The notes under the pieces are model-generated. The model was not told the origin of the DNA and ran no database searches. It saw only the letters and a list, made by a program, of their open reading frames with translations. A program made the position numbers and the translations under genes. A stretch of 64,000 nt of DNA, from assembly GCF_030362855.1 (NCBI RefSeq), contig NZ_JAUCBP010000006.1, positions 388,336-452,335 on the forward strand, read 5' to 3'. This document shows positions 33,598 to 43,628 of this stretch, one piece after another (within the stretch, counting starts at the first letter, position 1; every line of letters begins with the position of its first letter). The stretch comes from Neoalteromonas arenosi. Lineage in GTDB: Bacteria > Pseudomonadota > Gammaproteobacteria > Enterobacterales > Alteromonadaceae.

Positions 33598-35147
33598 ACC
33601 TTAAAGAAGCTGATTTGCTTGTTTAAATCATGTGATTCTTGCGCCTGATATTGAGTTTGTTCTTTAATCTTCTTCAAGTTTTGACTGTTTAGGTCGGCTA
33701 AACTTTTAATGCGATTCACGTTTTGACTGACTTCTTCACTCACCGTTGATTGTTGGCTTGCGCCAGTGGCAACTTGCGCATTTATCTCCGAAATATTATT
33801 CACCGACTCAGTAATTTTGGTGTATGCACTAGAAGCTTCATCGTTGAGTGTGACCACCTGGTTTGACTGTTCATTCGAACTTTGAATGACACTAACGACA
33901 TTACTTGCCCCACTTTGAATGAGTTCTACAATTTGTGTGATTTCAGATGTTGAGTCTTGAGTTCTCGACGCCAATTGGCGAACTTCGTCAGCAACAACCG
34001 CAAACCCTCTGCCATGCTCACCAGCCCTAGCGGCCTCAATCGCCGCATTCAAAGCCAACAGATTAGTTTGCTCGGCAATTCCCTGAATAACTTGTAATAT
34101 ATTAGCGATATTTTTCGAATCTTCGTCTAGTTTAGAGACCACGTTGCTAGCACTACTCATAGAATCTGATAACTGCTGAATAGCGTGAATTGAGCGTTTA
34201 ATCACTGCGCTACCTAAGCTCGCTTGCTCGTCTGCATCAGAACTCAGATCAGAAGCTTTCCCTGCACTTGTGGATATTTGTACCGTCGAAGCGGCTACCT
34301 GCTCTAGTGCAGCCGCTAGTTGATCGGTTTCCTGTTGTTGTTCGAGCATAGAAGCCGTTGAATTACTAACCGCTTGTTCTACCTCAACCGAAATATCATG
34401 TAATCGAGCTAACGCCTGTTTAATTTTAACCATAGTGCCATGCAGCGTTGATATCGAATTCTGCAGCTTGCGATTCAGGTCACTAAATTCATCATCTCCA
34501 TCAACTTGCACCGTATAAGTAAAATCCCCTTGAGCAATTGCATCGGCGATATCGGCAGATTTGGCTAATGGCGGCAATATCGACCGGATGAGCCACCACG
34601 CCATAGCAATACCTACAATAAGAGAAAGGAACACAGCTACAATAATCGCAGTACTTACACTATCGCGCACCTGAGCAGCTATTTCCGACTCAATCACAAT
34701 TAAGGCATTAGACAAGTCAGAAGCAGAGTTAGCTGCAGCAAAGATTTGCCGAGTTACAGACTCTCGAGCTTGTTCATTTGCATTCCCTTGCGTTATTGGA
34801 ATCAAGGCATCGAATGCTCGTGCAAAATCGTGGATAGACTGCTGTATCTGTTCAACTTGCTGGATACTTGCTTCGACAGCCATCATACCCTTAGCTTCTG
34901 CCAGTAGTGTAGTCGCTTTGTCCACTTTAGTTCTTACCTTCGAGGCAAATTGATTGTCTTCGGTAAGCATAAAATCAGCCTGCGCCAACCGCGCTTGATA
35001 CAGATGCAAGTCGGCCTCGAACAACGATGAATAAATGACATTTTGAGATTCCAATCTAGACAGACTTGTGACAGCGAAACTGCCAACAGCGAGGATGATA
35101 GTAACTAAAGTACCCAAAGATATTGCTAGCTTAGTTTTTATTTTCAC
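33594..35147 (-). CDS. methyl-accepting chemotaxis protein
   Basis: 517-residue transmembrane chemoreceptor. TM1 is about residues 7-28 and a periplasmic four-helix-type sensor about 30-165. TM2 is about 167-187, HAMP about 188-240, and the cytoplasmic signalling domain follows with the hairpin tip at about 358-393 ([22 protein letters not shown]). The ligand cannot be predicted. The start is GTG at 35147, about 6 bases after AGGTGG; a GTG at 35156 is an alternative but has no ribosome-binding site. The C-terminus lacks a CheR-docking pentapeptide. No sigma-28 site was found upstream. Confidence 0.93.
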   Translation of the reverse strand: MKIKTKLAISLGTLVTIILAVGSFAVTSLSRLESQNVIYSSLFEADLHLYQARLAQADFMLTEDNQFASKVRTKVDKATTLLAEAKGMMAVEASIQQVEQIQQSIHDFARAFDALIPITQGNANEQARESVTRQIFAAANSASDLSNALIVIESEIAAQVRDSVSTAIIVAVFLSLIVGIAMAWWLIRSILPPLAKSADIADAIAQGDFTYTVQVDGDDEFSDLNRKLQNSISTLHGTMVKIKQALARLHDISVEVEQAVSNSTASMLEQQQETDQLAAALEQVAASTVQISTSAGKASDLSSDADEQASLGSAVIKRSIHAIQQLSDSMSSASNVVSKLDEDSKNIANILQVIQGIAEQTNLLALNAAIEAARAGEHGRGFAVVADEVRQLASRTQDSTSEITQIVELIQSGASNVVSVIQSSNEQSNQVVTLNDEASSAYTKITESVNNISEINAQVATGASQQSTVSEEVSQNVNRIKSLADLNSQNLKKIKEQTQYQAQESHDLNKQISFFKV

Positions 35148-35335
35148 AATGACCACCTAATACGACAGAGAGCTCCATCTCTTGCATTTGCAAAATTCCA
35201 ATTTGTAAGTATTTTAAGGTTAGATGATAAATATAGAGAGGTGTAAAAATTTATTTTATATGAACAAAAGAAGCTGTCGTGAACATTAATGAAAGAGCTT
35301 TTGCTTTTTTCACTGGTAACACATAATAGACACGA

Positions 35336-35411
35336 GTCCCCATAGTTTAACTGGATAAAACAAGAGCCTCCTAAGCTTTAGATCTGCGTTCGAGTCGCGG
35401 TGGGGACGCCA
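35336..35411 (+). tRNA. tRNA-Arg (anticodon CCU)
   Basis: 76-base cloverleaf with encoded CCA. Acceptor GTCCCCA/TGGGGAC, D-stem GTTT/AAAC, anticodon loop CTCCTAA giving anticodon CCU (reads AGG), T-arm CTGCG-TTCGAGT-CGCGG, and discriminator G. A CATAAT -10-like box lies 9-14 bases upstream. Its 3' end is 12 bases from the stop of the first gene of the sugar cluster, a position typical of island attachment. I found no second copy of the tRNA 3' end at the far side of that cluster. Confidence 0.93.
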
Positions 35412-35423
35412 GTCGGCTTAGGC

Positions 35424-36836
35424 CTAACCCGCCATTTCTTCCAGTCGCTTGCCACGGGTTTCGAACACATACTTACTGACAAACACGACTGAAATCGCGG
35501 CGCACGCCGCATAAAAGCCATATGCACCAATGAGGCCAACAGACCCTAACATCAAGGGGAACGTCAATGTGATAAGAAAGTTTGAGCCCCATTGTGCCAC
35601 GCCCGCAACGGCTAAGCCTGCACCGCGGATTTGGTTGGGAAACATTTCACCCAATAGCACCCACATAACGGGTCCCCAAGAAAAGTTAAACATCACAACA
35701 TACGCATTTGCTGCAATTAAGGCTAATGTGCCAAAGTCGCCCAAATCAAGGCTACCGTCAGCGCTGACATCCGCATTGGCAAAAGCGAACACCATAATGG
35801 CCAGGGTGACAGTCATGCCGATAGAACCGATAAACATAATTGGCTTACGCCCGATTTTATCAATCAATAAGATGGTCACAATACACGCCGCAATGCTCAC
35901 CGCCCCACTAATAACATTGATCAACAACGCATCACTTTCTGAGAACCCCACAGCTTGCCACAACACAGCGCCGTAATAGAACACCACATTAATACCTACC
36001 AGTTGTTGAAAGGTAGCAAGGCCTATTCCAATCCACAAAATCGGCCTGATCCGGCGCAGTTGCTTGTCATAGAGATCCTTTAACGCGGGCGCGTGACTTT
36101 GCGAGAGTGACATCACAATCTCGTCGTACACCTGTTTTGCGCGTGATGAATAAAGCTTATTCAAGACGGCCAAGGCTTTGTCTTGTTGTTTAGAAATCAC
36201 TAAAAATCGCGGGCTCTCAGGAATAAAAAACAGACCTATCAAGAATAACGTTGCAGGAATGATTTCCATCCAGAACATCCAGCGCCATGCCTCAAATCCC
36301 CAATACCACTGTGCAATTGATCCACCCGCCACATCGGCGATGAAATAGTTGCTTAAAAATGCAATAAACAACCCCGATATAATCGCAATTTGTTGCAATG
36401 TGGCGAGTTTACCCCGGATTGCTGCAGGTGCGATTTCGCTGATATAAGCAGGTGTCATGACCGATGCAGCGCCCACGGCAAAACCACCGAGGATGCGAAA
36501 AATCACAAAGCTCAACGAGGTATCGGCAATACCTGAGCCCCAGGCACTGATAATAAAGAACACCGCGGCCACAATCAGCATTTTGCGCCGGCCAAAATAA
36601 TCTGCAAGGCGGCCAGCTGTGAAAGCTCCGATGGCGCACCCTAACAGCATACTGGCGACCTCAAAACCCGTGCCAAATGCATCTGATTGAAAAGCTTTTT
36701 GCAAACCCTCGACGGTGCCGTTTATAACACCGCTGTCAAAACCAAAAAGAAATCCGCCTAAAGTCGCAATAACACTGATTATGAGAATAAAAGGTAAATT
36801 GTCGTATTCGGCTTCACTTGCTGCGGAGGTATCCAT
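35424..36836 (-). CDS. MFS sugar porter (GLUT/XylE type)
   Basis: 470-residue inner-membrane transporter with 12 predicted helices. Sugar-porter signatures are visible: GFDSGVINGT in helix 1, GRLADYFGRRKM in the 2-3 loop, FIPESPRFLV after helix 6, QQLVGINVVFYYG in helix 7 and a final FETRGKRLEEM. Family members move hexoses or pentoses with protons. It is the last gene of a minus-strand run of sugar genes, so it probably imports the product or substrate of that pathway. The specific sugar is unknown. Confidence 0.92.
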   Translation of the reverse strand: MDTSAASEAEYDNLPFILIISVIATLGGFLFGFDSGVINGTVEGLQKAFQSDAFGTGFEVASMLLGCAIGAFTAGRLADYFGRRKMLIVAAVFFIISAWGSGIADTSLSFVIFRILGGFAVGAASVMTPAYISEIAPAAIRGKLATLQQIAIISGLFIAFLSNYFIADVAGGSIAQWYWGFEAWRWMFWMEIIPATLFLIGLFFIPESPRFLVISKQQDKALAVLNKLYSSRAKQVYDEIVMSLSQSHAPALKDLYDKQLRRIRPILWIGIGLATFQQLVGINVVFYYGAVLWQAVGFSESDALLINVISGAVSIAACIVTILLIDKIGRKPIMFIGSIGMTVTLAIMVFAFANADVSADGSLDLGDFGTLALIAANAYVVMFNFSWGPVMWVLLGEMFPNQIRGAGLAVAGVAQWGSNFLITLTFPLMLGSVGLIGAYGFYAACAAISVVFVSKYVFETRGKRLEEMAG

Positions 36837-36891
36837 GGCTCGCCTTCTTATTGTTGGATTAGTGTTGGCTGAGATGTAGCGCTCAGCACTA

Positions 36892-37749
36892 CTATTTAAA
36901 ACCTATTGTGCGACCATCGAGTTCTAAAAGGTAGCGAATACTTTCAGGCACTTGCAATAAGACCCGCGAAGACTCATCCTCAATAAAGAAGTATTTAATC
37001 CCTTGTTGCTTGGCAATTTTAACGACTTTATCGATACCCACGTCACCGGAACCCAGCACCACATTGACTTCTACATCTGCAGTCCCATCGGTCGTATCAA
37101 CTGTACCATGAGCTCTGTCTTTTAAGTGTAATGACGTAAATTTACCGGGATAGCGCGTTAAAAAATCAACCGGATCTTGTCCACCCTGTTTGATCCAAAA
37201 TACGTCCATCTGGAATTTAGCTTCAGTGACGTTTTTCAGCATGTAATCGAGGATAGTTCCATCCTCATAAGGGAAGAACTCATAACCGTGTGGATGGTAT
37301 TGCAATGTGATTCCATTTTCAGCTAAAAGCGCCCCCGCTTTATTCATGACTTCAACCACTTCTTTGGCTTTTTCAATGTCAAACATGCCGGTAAACGGTA
37401 TCCAGTAAAAGGTGGCAAATCTAGCGCCAAAAAATTTCGCTTTATAGGCCACAGCGATGGGATTGTCGCGCACCTCTTCATAGGTAGTATCTACACTGAC
37501 AACTTCAACGTGGTTTTTGTCTAAAATCGACTTGAACTCGGTGACAGAATGGCCATATAAGTTACCACCACCTTCAACCGCATGGATCCCCCACTCACGA
37601 ACCTGGGCAATCGCAGTTGGTACGTCCTCAGCCATTTGATTGCGCAAACTATAGAGTTGCAGACCTATCTCATGAGCCACTGCTGGCAGGGTTAAGCTGA
37701 CAAGTGCAGACATCAAGACCCATTTTCTCAGTTGCCGAAACGGTTTCAT
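36892..37749 (-). CDS. exported sugar phosphate isomerase/epimerase-like TIM barrel
   Basis: 285-residue protein of the AP-endonuclease-2/xylose-isomerase-like superfamily. A clear signal peptide (LRKWVLMSALVSLTLPAVA, cleavage likely after Ala25) makes it periplasmic, unusual for true sugar-phosphate enzymes. The mature part starts EIGLQLYSLRNQM and contains metal-ligand style segments LQYHPHGYEF, FQMDVFWIKQGG and TSLHLKDRA. Members of this superfamily beside GMC oxidoreductases can act on 3-keto-glycosides (epimerisation or beta-elimination). That role is inferred here. It lies just downstream of the GMC oxidoreductase gene. Confidence 0.85.
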   Translation of the reverse strand: MKPFRQLRKWVLMSALVSLTLPAVAHEIGLQLYSLRNQMAEDVPTAIAQVREWGIHAVEGGGNLYGHSVTEFKSILDKNHVEVVSVDTTYEEVRDNPIAVAYKAKFFGARFATFYWIPFTGMFDIEKAKEVVEVMNKAGALLAENGITLQYHPHGYEFFPYEDGTILDYMLKNVTEAKFQMDVFWIKQGGQDPVDFLTRYPGKFTSLHLKDRAHGTVDTTDGTADVEVNVVLGSGDVGIDKVVKIAKQQGIKYFFIEDESSRVLLQVPESIRYLLELDGRTIGFK

Positions 37750-37782
37750 AAGCGTCCTCGTAATTGTAATTTTTTATACCGA

Positions 37783-39519
37783 CTAAATTCGGCGCTGTTG
37801 CATTTCTTTCGCGCAGTAATCGACGGCTCTTACAGTCAATGCCATAAACGTCAAAGAGGGATTCACTGTAGCTGATGAGCAATACGACGCGCCATCAGTC
37901 ACAAATAAATTAGGAATATCGTGGCATTGATTGTAGCCATTTAATACCGACTCTTTCTTATCTCGCCCCATACGCGCTGTGCCCAGTTCATGGATTGCCG
38001 AACCTGGTGGGTTATGGTCAGTACTTACAAAGCTATTGATATTTTGCACACCGATTTTCTTCAACATTCCTTCACATTCTTGTGCACAGTCTTCCATCAT
38101 CAGTCGCTCATTTTCCGACCAAGATACATTGAAGTGCAGTTGTGGCATACCCCATTTATCTTTTTTGGTTGGATGTAAACTCACTTGGTTTTCAAACCGC
38201 GGAAGCATTTCTCCCTGTGCATACAAACCAAAATACCAACTGCCCAGACGAGTTAAGCTGGTTTTAAAATCAGCACCAATACCATCGCCGTGGGCTTTGC
38301 CGCGCCAGTCTCCCCGACTTGCGCCCCCCCCTAATGCGTAACCACGCACGTAGTGTTTCTTATAACGGCTTGGTTCGTATTGGAAATTAGGCACGTAGAT
38401 CCCCGTGGGGCGACGGCCCGAAGTATATTCATCTTCGTAGCCTTCAACGAACCCTCCGGCACCGGCGTTATAACAGTGATCCATAAGGTAATGCCCCAAC
38501 ACACCAGAACTATTAGCAATACCATTAGGAAAGGCTTTGGATGTTGAGTTCAACATGATTTGCGTCGTACCAAGCGTTGACGCGCACATAAATACAACTT
38601 TGGCGAAGTATTCGCGAGTAGATAGATCGTTGTCATCGATAACACGTACACCGCGAACGCGATTAGTTGCCTCATCATATATTAAGCTATGCACTATGCT
38701 GTCTACGGCTATACTCAAATTTCCAGTGGCCGCGGCAAATGGCAAGGTTGAACTTTGGGTTGAGAAATAAGCACCAAACGAGCAACCTTTTTGACATTCA
38801 TCACGCGCCTGACACATCACCCGCCCGTGTTGCATATGATACTCTGTAGGCACTGATAGGTGAGCACAGCGGCCGATAACCATTGGTCTATCGGGGTATA
38901 TTTGCGCAAACTGGCGCTGAATTTCCTTCTCAACACTATTCATTTCGAACGGCGGTAAAGACTCACTGTCGGGCAGCTGGGGTAAACCATCGCGATTGCC
39001 TGAAATCCCTGCATGCTGCTCTACATAGCTGTACCAAGGCTTCAAATCGGTATAGCGTATAGGCCAGTCATTGCCGTGTCCGTCAGCTTTATTGGCATTA
39101 AAATCAAACTCACTCATACGATAGGACTGGCGATGCCATGTCAGTGACTTGCCGCCCAGTTGATTGCCGCGGATCCAATTGAAGTCCGTACCCTCTGCTG
39201 TGCTGTAGGGTAAATCGCGGTCATTGCCGAAAAAGTGCTTCGTGGTATCGTTAAAAGCGTACGAGCGCGATTGCTGCTTGTATTGCTGTTCAATCAGCAG
39301 ATTGTTGACTTTAGTACGCTCTGGGAATTCCCAGGGGCCTTTGCCTTCAGTTGGATAATCTTTGCGGTGCTCAACTTTGCGGCCACGCTCGATCATCAGT
39401 GTTTTAAACCCACGCTCAGTAAACTCTTTGGCAGCCCAACCACCAGTAACACCAGAGCCAACTATGATGACATCATACTCCTCGCGGGTATCCGTGATGA
39501 AAATATCGTTTAATTGCAT
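37783..39519 (-). CDS. GMC family FAD-dependent oxidoreductase, large subunit
   Basis: 578-residue flavoprotein. The FAD-binding motif is DVIIVGSGVTGG (GxGxxG at 21-26), with NQLGGKSLTWHRQSYRM further on. The C-terminal catalytic region is SAIHELGTARMG and SATVNPSLTFMAL, supplying the His/Asn pair. It resembles the large subunit of periplasmic glucoside-3-/gluconate-2-type dehydrogenases, which oxidise sugar hydroxyls and pass electrons through a small subunit and often a cytochrome c. It has no signal of its own; export would ride on the Tat signal of the partner encoded just upstream. A G8 tract lies at 38324-38331. Confidence 0.92.
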   Translation of the reverse strand: MQLNDIFITDTREEYDVIIVGSGVTGGWAAKEFTERGFKTLMIERGRKVEHRKDYPTEGKGPWEFPERTKVNNLLIEQQYKQQSRSYAFNDTTKHFFGNDRDLPYSTAEGTDFNWIRGNQLGGKSLTWHRQSYRMSEFDFNANKADGHGNDWPIRYTDLKPWYSYVEQHAGISGNRDGLPQLPDSESLPPFEMNSVEKEIQRQFAQIYPDRPMVIGRCAHLSVPTEYHMQHGRVMCQARDECQKGCSFGAYFSTQSSTLPFAAATGNLSIAVDSIVHSLIYDEATNRVRGVRVIDDNDLSTREYFAKVVFMCASTLGTTQIMLNSTSKAFPNGIANSSGVLGHYLMDHCYNAGAGGFVEGYEDEYTSGRRPTGIYVPNFQYEPSRYKKHYVRGYALGGGASRGDWRGKAHGDGIGADFKTSLTRLGSWYFGLYAQGEMLPRFENQVSLHPTKKDKWGMPQLHFNVSWSENERLMMEDCAQECEGMLKKIGVQNINSFVSTDHNPPGSAIHELGTARMGRDKKESVLNGYNQCHDIPNLFVTDGASYCSSATVNPSLTFMALTVRAVDYCAKEMQQRRI

Positions 39520-39528
39520 CGTTACTGC

Positions 39529-40152
39529 CTAATAATAATTCAATGAACCCCAAGACCTTGTGCTTGGCGTTGCTGGGATAGAGCCCTTGTAACCACCGGG
39601 AACCGCCTGATAAACCAGAGCTTGTGTCGCGCCAATCTCGCTGGTGAAGTAGCCAAAAATCAATAATTGTTTGAGAAACTTAAATTGCACTTTTTGGCTT
39701 GCTACAAACCCGTTTAAGGCTTCAAGATCAACCAACAGCTGAGTTTGTTGTGCATGTGTTAATGCGCTGAAAGGCTTATTGTGTACTTGCTCACTCTGCG
39801 CTTCGATCGCTTCTAATATGTCAACTACGAGTTGCTGTTCATCAACACTGTGACACTGACTCAACTGATGATCGATAAAACCGTGACAATCAACATCAGC
39901 AGCGCTGGGCGTATCAGTTTTTGGCAATACAGTTGCACATACGTCGCGTAACGTAATCAATTGCTCTTTGGTCAACACCGCACCATCTTTTGCTGCACTA
40001 TCTGGGCGCGGTGTATAAGCCAGTGCTGAACTAACACCCGCGGTCGTCGCCAGCGCAGCAGCGCCAGTAGCACCAATGACTTGGCCCAGCCGCTTGATAA
40101 ACCAACGACGCTCGTTGAGTTGTTGGGGAGTATTATTGTTGCTCGCTGACAT
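39529..40152 (-). CDS. gluconate 2-dehydrogenase subunit 3 family protein (Tat-exported)
   Basis: 207-residue small subunit. The twin-arginine motif ERRWFIKR (Arg15-Arg16) precedes a hydrophobic stretch VIGATGAAALATTAGVSSALAYT. The mature domain contains TLRDVCATVLPKTDTPSAADVDCHGFIDHQLSQC, typical of this family. It is 9 bases upstream of the GMC gene, so the two should form a complex folded in the cytoplasm and exported together. In characterised relatives this subunit is needed for maturation and export of the GMC partner. Confidence 0.9.
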   Translation of the reverse strand: MSASNNNTPQQLNERRWFIKRLGQVIGATGAAALATTAGVSSALAYTPRPDSAAKDGAVLTKEQLITLRDVCATVLPKTDTPSAADVDCHGFIDHQLSQCHSVDEQQLVVDILEAIEAQSEQVHNKPFSALTHAQQTQLLVDLEALNGFVASQKVQFKFLKQLLIFGYFTSEIGATQALVYQAVPGGYKGSIPATPSTRSWGSLNYY

Positions 40153-40161
40153 ATCGAGTAC

Positions 40162-41391
40162 CTATTGCCCCGCCACTGGCGAAGCGGTTGTCGCTGAGAT
40201 TTTCCGAATAGCCAAATATAGCGCGACAAAAGCCACAATCAAAACCATCGGGAACACCAATAGATTTTCCAGTACAGCTTGCCCTGCAGCTATTTGTACT
40301 TGTGTTGCATCGAGGTTTAACGCTTGCGCCTCAGCGGTCGCATTGTCGATCCAACTGCCAATAACGGGATTCCACATACTCACTGCGAACATCCCAGCCC
40401 CGCCGATCATGGATAAACCCAGTGCACCTGTTTTTGGCGTATATTCAGACACACAACCCAGCATAGTTGGCCAGAAGTAGCATACGCCCACGGCAAAGAT
40501 AACTGCCGCCACATAAATCATGCTGCCGTTAACTTGGGTCATCAAAAACATGCCGACGGTCGCCAAAATTGCCGAGGTCAAAAGCACACCGGCTGGATTG
40601 AGACGATGCACTATTGGCCCTGCGTAATAACGTCCGACTGCCATAATACCGGTCATCAGAGCTAGAATGATCATAGGCGAAGCACCAGAAGCGCCCAGAA
40701 TCCCTGATATCCACTGCTGTGTGCCAAGCTCTGTTGTCGCAGTCAGCGTCATACAGGCGACTAGAAATAGAAACAATGGCGAGAATAGGTTTCGCAAGTT
40801 TTCTGTTGTCGAATGCTCTGAGCGATCGAACGTTGGGAAGGCGCTGGTCCACAGCATATAACCATAAACCAGCGTTGGGACAATGATCACTGCGACTTGT
40901 AACTGCCAGCCCATCCCCGCAGATGTCATTGCATTTGAAATCAACGCACCGATTACAATACCACCGGGGAACCAGACGTGGAATTTATTCAACATCGTGG
41001 TTTTGTTATCTTCGTAAATTTCTGCGATCAGTGGATTACAACCGGCTTCAACTGAGCCATTGGCGAAGCCGATTAAAAAGGTCGAAATGAGCAAGCCCCA
41101 AAATCCTCCGGCCATTATCGTGAGAATTAGGCCAAGTAGGTGGCATACAAACGCCAAAGTAATCAGTTTTTTCGCGCCCATAGCGTTATACAAAAAACCA
41201 CCAAACATAGTGGCTAATGGAAATCCGAGGAATGCCATAGCATTAACCCAGCCCAGCTGATTGCCATTCAAGCCATATTGCGCTCCTAATTCGCCGAGAA
41301 TTCCCGCGCGAATAGCAAATGTCATTGATGTCACGGTCAGTGCGACACAGCATAAAATAAATACTTTTTGAGCGTTGGTTTTCTCTAGCAT
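40162..41391 (-). CDS. MFS transporter
   Basis: 409-residue permease with about 12 predicted helices. It begins KVFILCCVALTVTSMTFAIRAGILGELGAQYGL, with NAMAFLGFPLATMFGGFLYNAMGAKK as the first loop signature. It belongs to the fucose/sugar permease-like part of the MFS rather than the GLUT-type family of the other transporter here. It is encoded between the isomerase-like gene and the dehydrogenase small subunit. Substrate unknown; a keto-sugar or glycoside is plausible by context. Confidence 0.88.
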   Translation of the reverse strand: MLEKTNAQKVFILCCVALTVTSMTFAIRAGILGELGAQYGLNGNQLGWVNAMAFLGFPLATMFGGFLYNAMGAKKLITLAFVCHLLGLILTIMAGGFWGLLISTFLIGFANGSVEAGCNPLIAEIYEDNKTTMLNKFHVWFPGGIVIGALISNAMTSAGMGWQLQVAVIIVPTLVYGYMLWTSAFPTFDRSEHSTTENLRNLFSPLFLFLVACMTLTATTELGTQQWISGILGASGASPMIILALMTGIMAVGRYYAGPIVHRLNPAGVLLTSAILATVGMFLMTQVNGSMIYVAAVIFAVGVCYFWPTMLGCVSEYTPKTGALGLSMIGGAGMFAVSMWNPVIGSWIDNATAEAQALNLDATQVQIAAGQAVLENLLVFPMVLIVAFVALYLAIRKISATTASPVAGQ

Positions 41392-41399
41392 AACGTCCT

Positions 41400-42452
41400 C
41401 TATATACCTAAGGTACGGCGGTTGGCGGCTTCATCGGTTTCGGCTCCAGCGAAATCGTCAAAGGCTTTCTCGGTGGGTCGAATGATATGTTTAGCGATAA
41501 ATGGCGCGCCTTCAGCAGCACCGTCTTCTGGGTGTTTCATGCAGCATTCCCACTCCATCACCGCCCAACCGTCAAACCCGTATTGGGTTAACTTGCTAAA
41601 AATCTGGGTAAAGTCTATTTGTCCGTCACCCAGTGAGCGAAATCGGCCTGGCCGATTGATCCACGGCTCGTAGCCACCATAAACACCGCACCGTCCTGAA
41701 GGGACAAACTCTGCATCTTTCACGTGAAAAGCTTTAATTCGCTCGTGGTAAATATCGATAAACGCTAAGTAATCCAATTGTTGCAGTACGAAATGACTCG
41801 GGTCATAGAGTATGTTGGCACGCGTGTGGTTATTGGTGGCAGTAAGGAAACGTTCGAAGGTTACTCCGTCGTGTAAATCTTCACCTGGGTGCAGTTCGTA
41901 ACAAACATCAACACCGCACTCGTCAAACTTGTTAAGGATCGGTAGCCAGCGCTTGGCGAGCTCAGCGAACCCCGTTTCAACTAATCCTGCTGGACGCTGT
42001 GGCCAGGGGTACATCGTTGGCCACAACAGTGCGCCAGAGAAACTTGCGTGGGCGGTGAGTCCCAAGTTTTTACTGGCTTGTGCTGCCCACAACAGTTGCT
42101 GGTTAGCCCATTCTGTTCGTGCTGCTGGATTGTTCTTCACCGCATCTGGCGCAAACCCATCAAACATAGTGTCGTACACTGGGTGTACCGCAATGAGTTG
42201 CCCTTGTAAATGCGTAGAGAGCTCGGTAATTTCCACACCGGCTTGACGCGCAATATCAATTAACTCAGAACAATATTCGCTACTTTTTGCGGCACGCTCT
42301 AAGTTGATGAAACGCTCATCCCAACTTGGAATTTGCACACCTTTAAAACCTAAATTTGCCACCCACTGACAAATACTCGCAAAATCATTAAATGGCGCCT
42401 CATCAGCGGCAAATTGAGCGAGGAAAATCGCTGGTCCTTTTATCTGTTTCAT
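41400..42452 (-). CDS. sugar phosphate isomerase/epimerase family protein
   Basis: 350-residue cytoplasmic AP-endonuclease-2/xylose-isomerase-like TIM barrel. It starts KGPAIFLAQFAADEAPFNDFASICQWVANLGFKGVQIPSWD. Metal-binding style segments are CYELHPGEDLHDG, NILYDPSHFVLQQ, KAFHVKDAEF and VMEWECCMKHPEDGA. It is 9 bases before the MFS gene and 9 after the Gfo/Idh/MocA gene. In clusters with that enzyme such proteins isomerise, epimerise or eliminate keto-sugars. The exact reaction is not identifiable. Confidence 0.88.
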   Translation of the reverse strand: MKQIKGPAIFLAQFAADEAPFNDFASICQWVANLGFKGVQIPSWDERFINLERAAKSSEYCSELIDIARQAGVEITELSTHLQGQLIAVHPVYDTMFDGFAPDAVKNNPAARTEWANQQLLWAAQASKNLGLTAHASFSGALLWPTMYPWPQRPAGLVETGFAELAKRWLPILNKFDECGVDVCYELHPGEDLHDGVTFERFLTATNNHTRANILYDPSHFVLQQLDYLAFIDIYHERIKAFHVKDAEFVPSGRCGVYGGYEPWINRPGRFRSLGDGQIDFTQIFSKLTQYGFDGWAVMEWECCMKHPEDGAAEGAPFIAKHIIRPTEKAFDDFAGAETDEAANRRTLGI

Positions 42453-42461
42453 GTGTTATCT

Positions 42462-43628
42462 CTAATTATCAAACGGCGAGCGATCAACCACAAAAGGATG
42501 CCACTTAATACTTGAATGACTAGCCGCAACGGCGTTTTCAATAAATGCCATGCCGCGAATTGCGTCGTCTATGCCAGGCACGTTACGGGTACTTTCTTGG
42601 TTATTTTCATGCGCAATAATTTGCCCCGCGAAGTCGCTGTAGATATTAGCAAAGGCCTCAAGATACCCCTCCGGGTGGCCAGCAGGCGTGCGAGTAGCCG
42701 CTAATGTAGTATCTGCCATCGGACCTACGCCGGTGCGATACAATTGACTGGGCTGATTATTGCGTTTGAGCCATAGACTATTAGGCTCTTGTTGTTGCCA
42801 AGATAAACTCGCGTCTTCTCCATATACACGCAGAGTAAGGTTGTTCTCTTCACCCACAGCGACCTGACTGGCCATCAAGGTGCCACGAGCACCATTGTTA
42901 AACTTGGTCAAAACTGTGCCGTCGTCATCTAAACGACGCCCAGAGACTACTGCTGCCAGATCAGAGCACAGTTCGGTTATCTGCAATCCGGTCACATACT
43001 CCATTAGATTGGCTGCATGCACCCCGATGTCGCCCATGCAACAACTAATACCGGCTTGATTTGGATCCACTCGCCAACTGGCTTGCTTACCGCTGTCGTC
43101 TTCACTGCTTGCGAGCCAACCTTGATGGTATTCGGCAATAACTTTTACGACTTTCCCCAGTTCCCCAGAGGCTACCAAGGCTTGTGCTTGTTTGATCATT
43201 GGGTAACCCGTATAGGTATGGGTCAGACCGTAGAGTTTGCCGCTTTCAGCTATGACCGGTGCAAGCGCTAAAGCTTCGTTGAGTGAAAAGGTAGCAGGTT
43301 TGTCTGATAAGACGTGAAAACCAGACTCAAGCGCTGCTTTGGCAACGTCAAAATGTAAGTGATTCGGCGTAACTATGGATACGAAGTCCATTCTTTCTCC
43401 AGCAGGCAAGCGAGACTCCGCTGTTAACATTTGGTTAAAATCTGCATAGCAGCGAGATTCACTTAACCCAAGAGCAAGACCTGAAGAAAGTGAGCGCTCA
43501 GGGTCAGAACTGAAGGCGCCACACACCAGCTCTATCGCGCCATCAATTCTTGCGGCCATGCGATGAACGTTGCCTATAAATGCACCGTGTCCACCACCAA
43601 CCATTCCCATGCGTATTTTTCTAGTCAT
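42462..43628 (-). CDS. Gfo/Idh/MocA family NAD(P)-dependent oxidoreductase
   Basis: 388-residue dehydrogenase. The N-terminal Rossmann motif is RMGMVGGGHGAFIGNVHR, and the segment VSIVTPNHLHFDVAKAALESGFHVLSDKPATF carries the family Lys. HTYTGYPMIKQAQALVASGELG and GDIGVHAANLMEYVTG are also typical. The family oxidises or reduces sugars or inositols. The start is taken as ATG at 43628; a TTG at 43652 would add eight residues. It is the first gene of the catabolic operon and is divergent from the PAS-AraC regulator. Confidence 0.9.
   Translation of the reverse strand: MTRKIRMGMVGGGHGAFIGNVHRMAARIDGAIELVCGAFSSDPERSLSSGLALGLSESRCYADFNQMLTAESRLPAGERMDFVSIVTPNHLHFDVAKAALESGFHVLSDKPATFSLNEALALAPVIAESGKLYGLTHTYTGYPMIKQAQALVASGELGKVVKVIAEYHQGWLASSEDDSGKQASWRVDPNQAGISCCMGDIGVHAANLMEYVTGLQITELCSDLAAVVSGRRLDDDGTVLTKFNNGARGTLMASQVAVGEENNLTLRVYGEDASLSWQQQEPNSLWLKRNNQPSQLYRTGVGPMADTTLAATRTPAGHPEGYLEAFANIYSDFAGQIIAHENNQESTRNVPGIDDAIRGMAFIENAVAASHSSIKWHPFVVDRSPFDN

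Noticed and set aside
35291-35310. AAAGAGC-TTTT-GCTTTTTT as a terminator upstream of the tRNA
   Set aside because: Weak AT-rich stem and no plus-strand gene ends nearby; more likely part of the tRNA promoter region.
38324-38331. C8 run in the GMC oxidoreductase, with C7 runs in flgL (17410-17416) and the Kef-type gene, as phase-variation tracts
   Set aside because: They are short, encode Gly-Gly or similar conserved residues, and are within the range expected in coding sequence.
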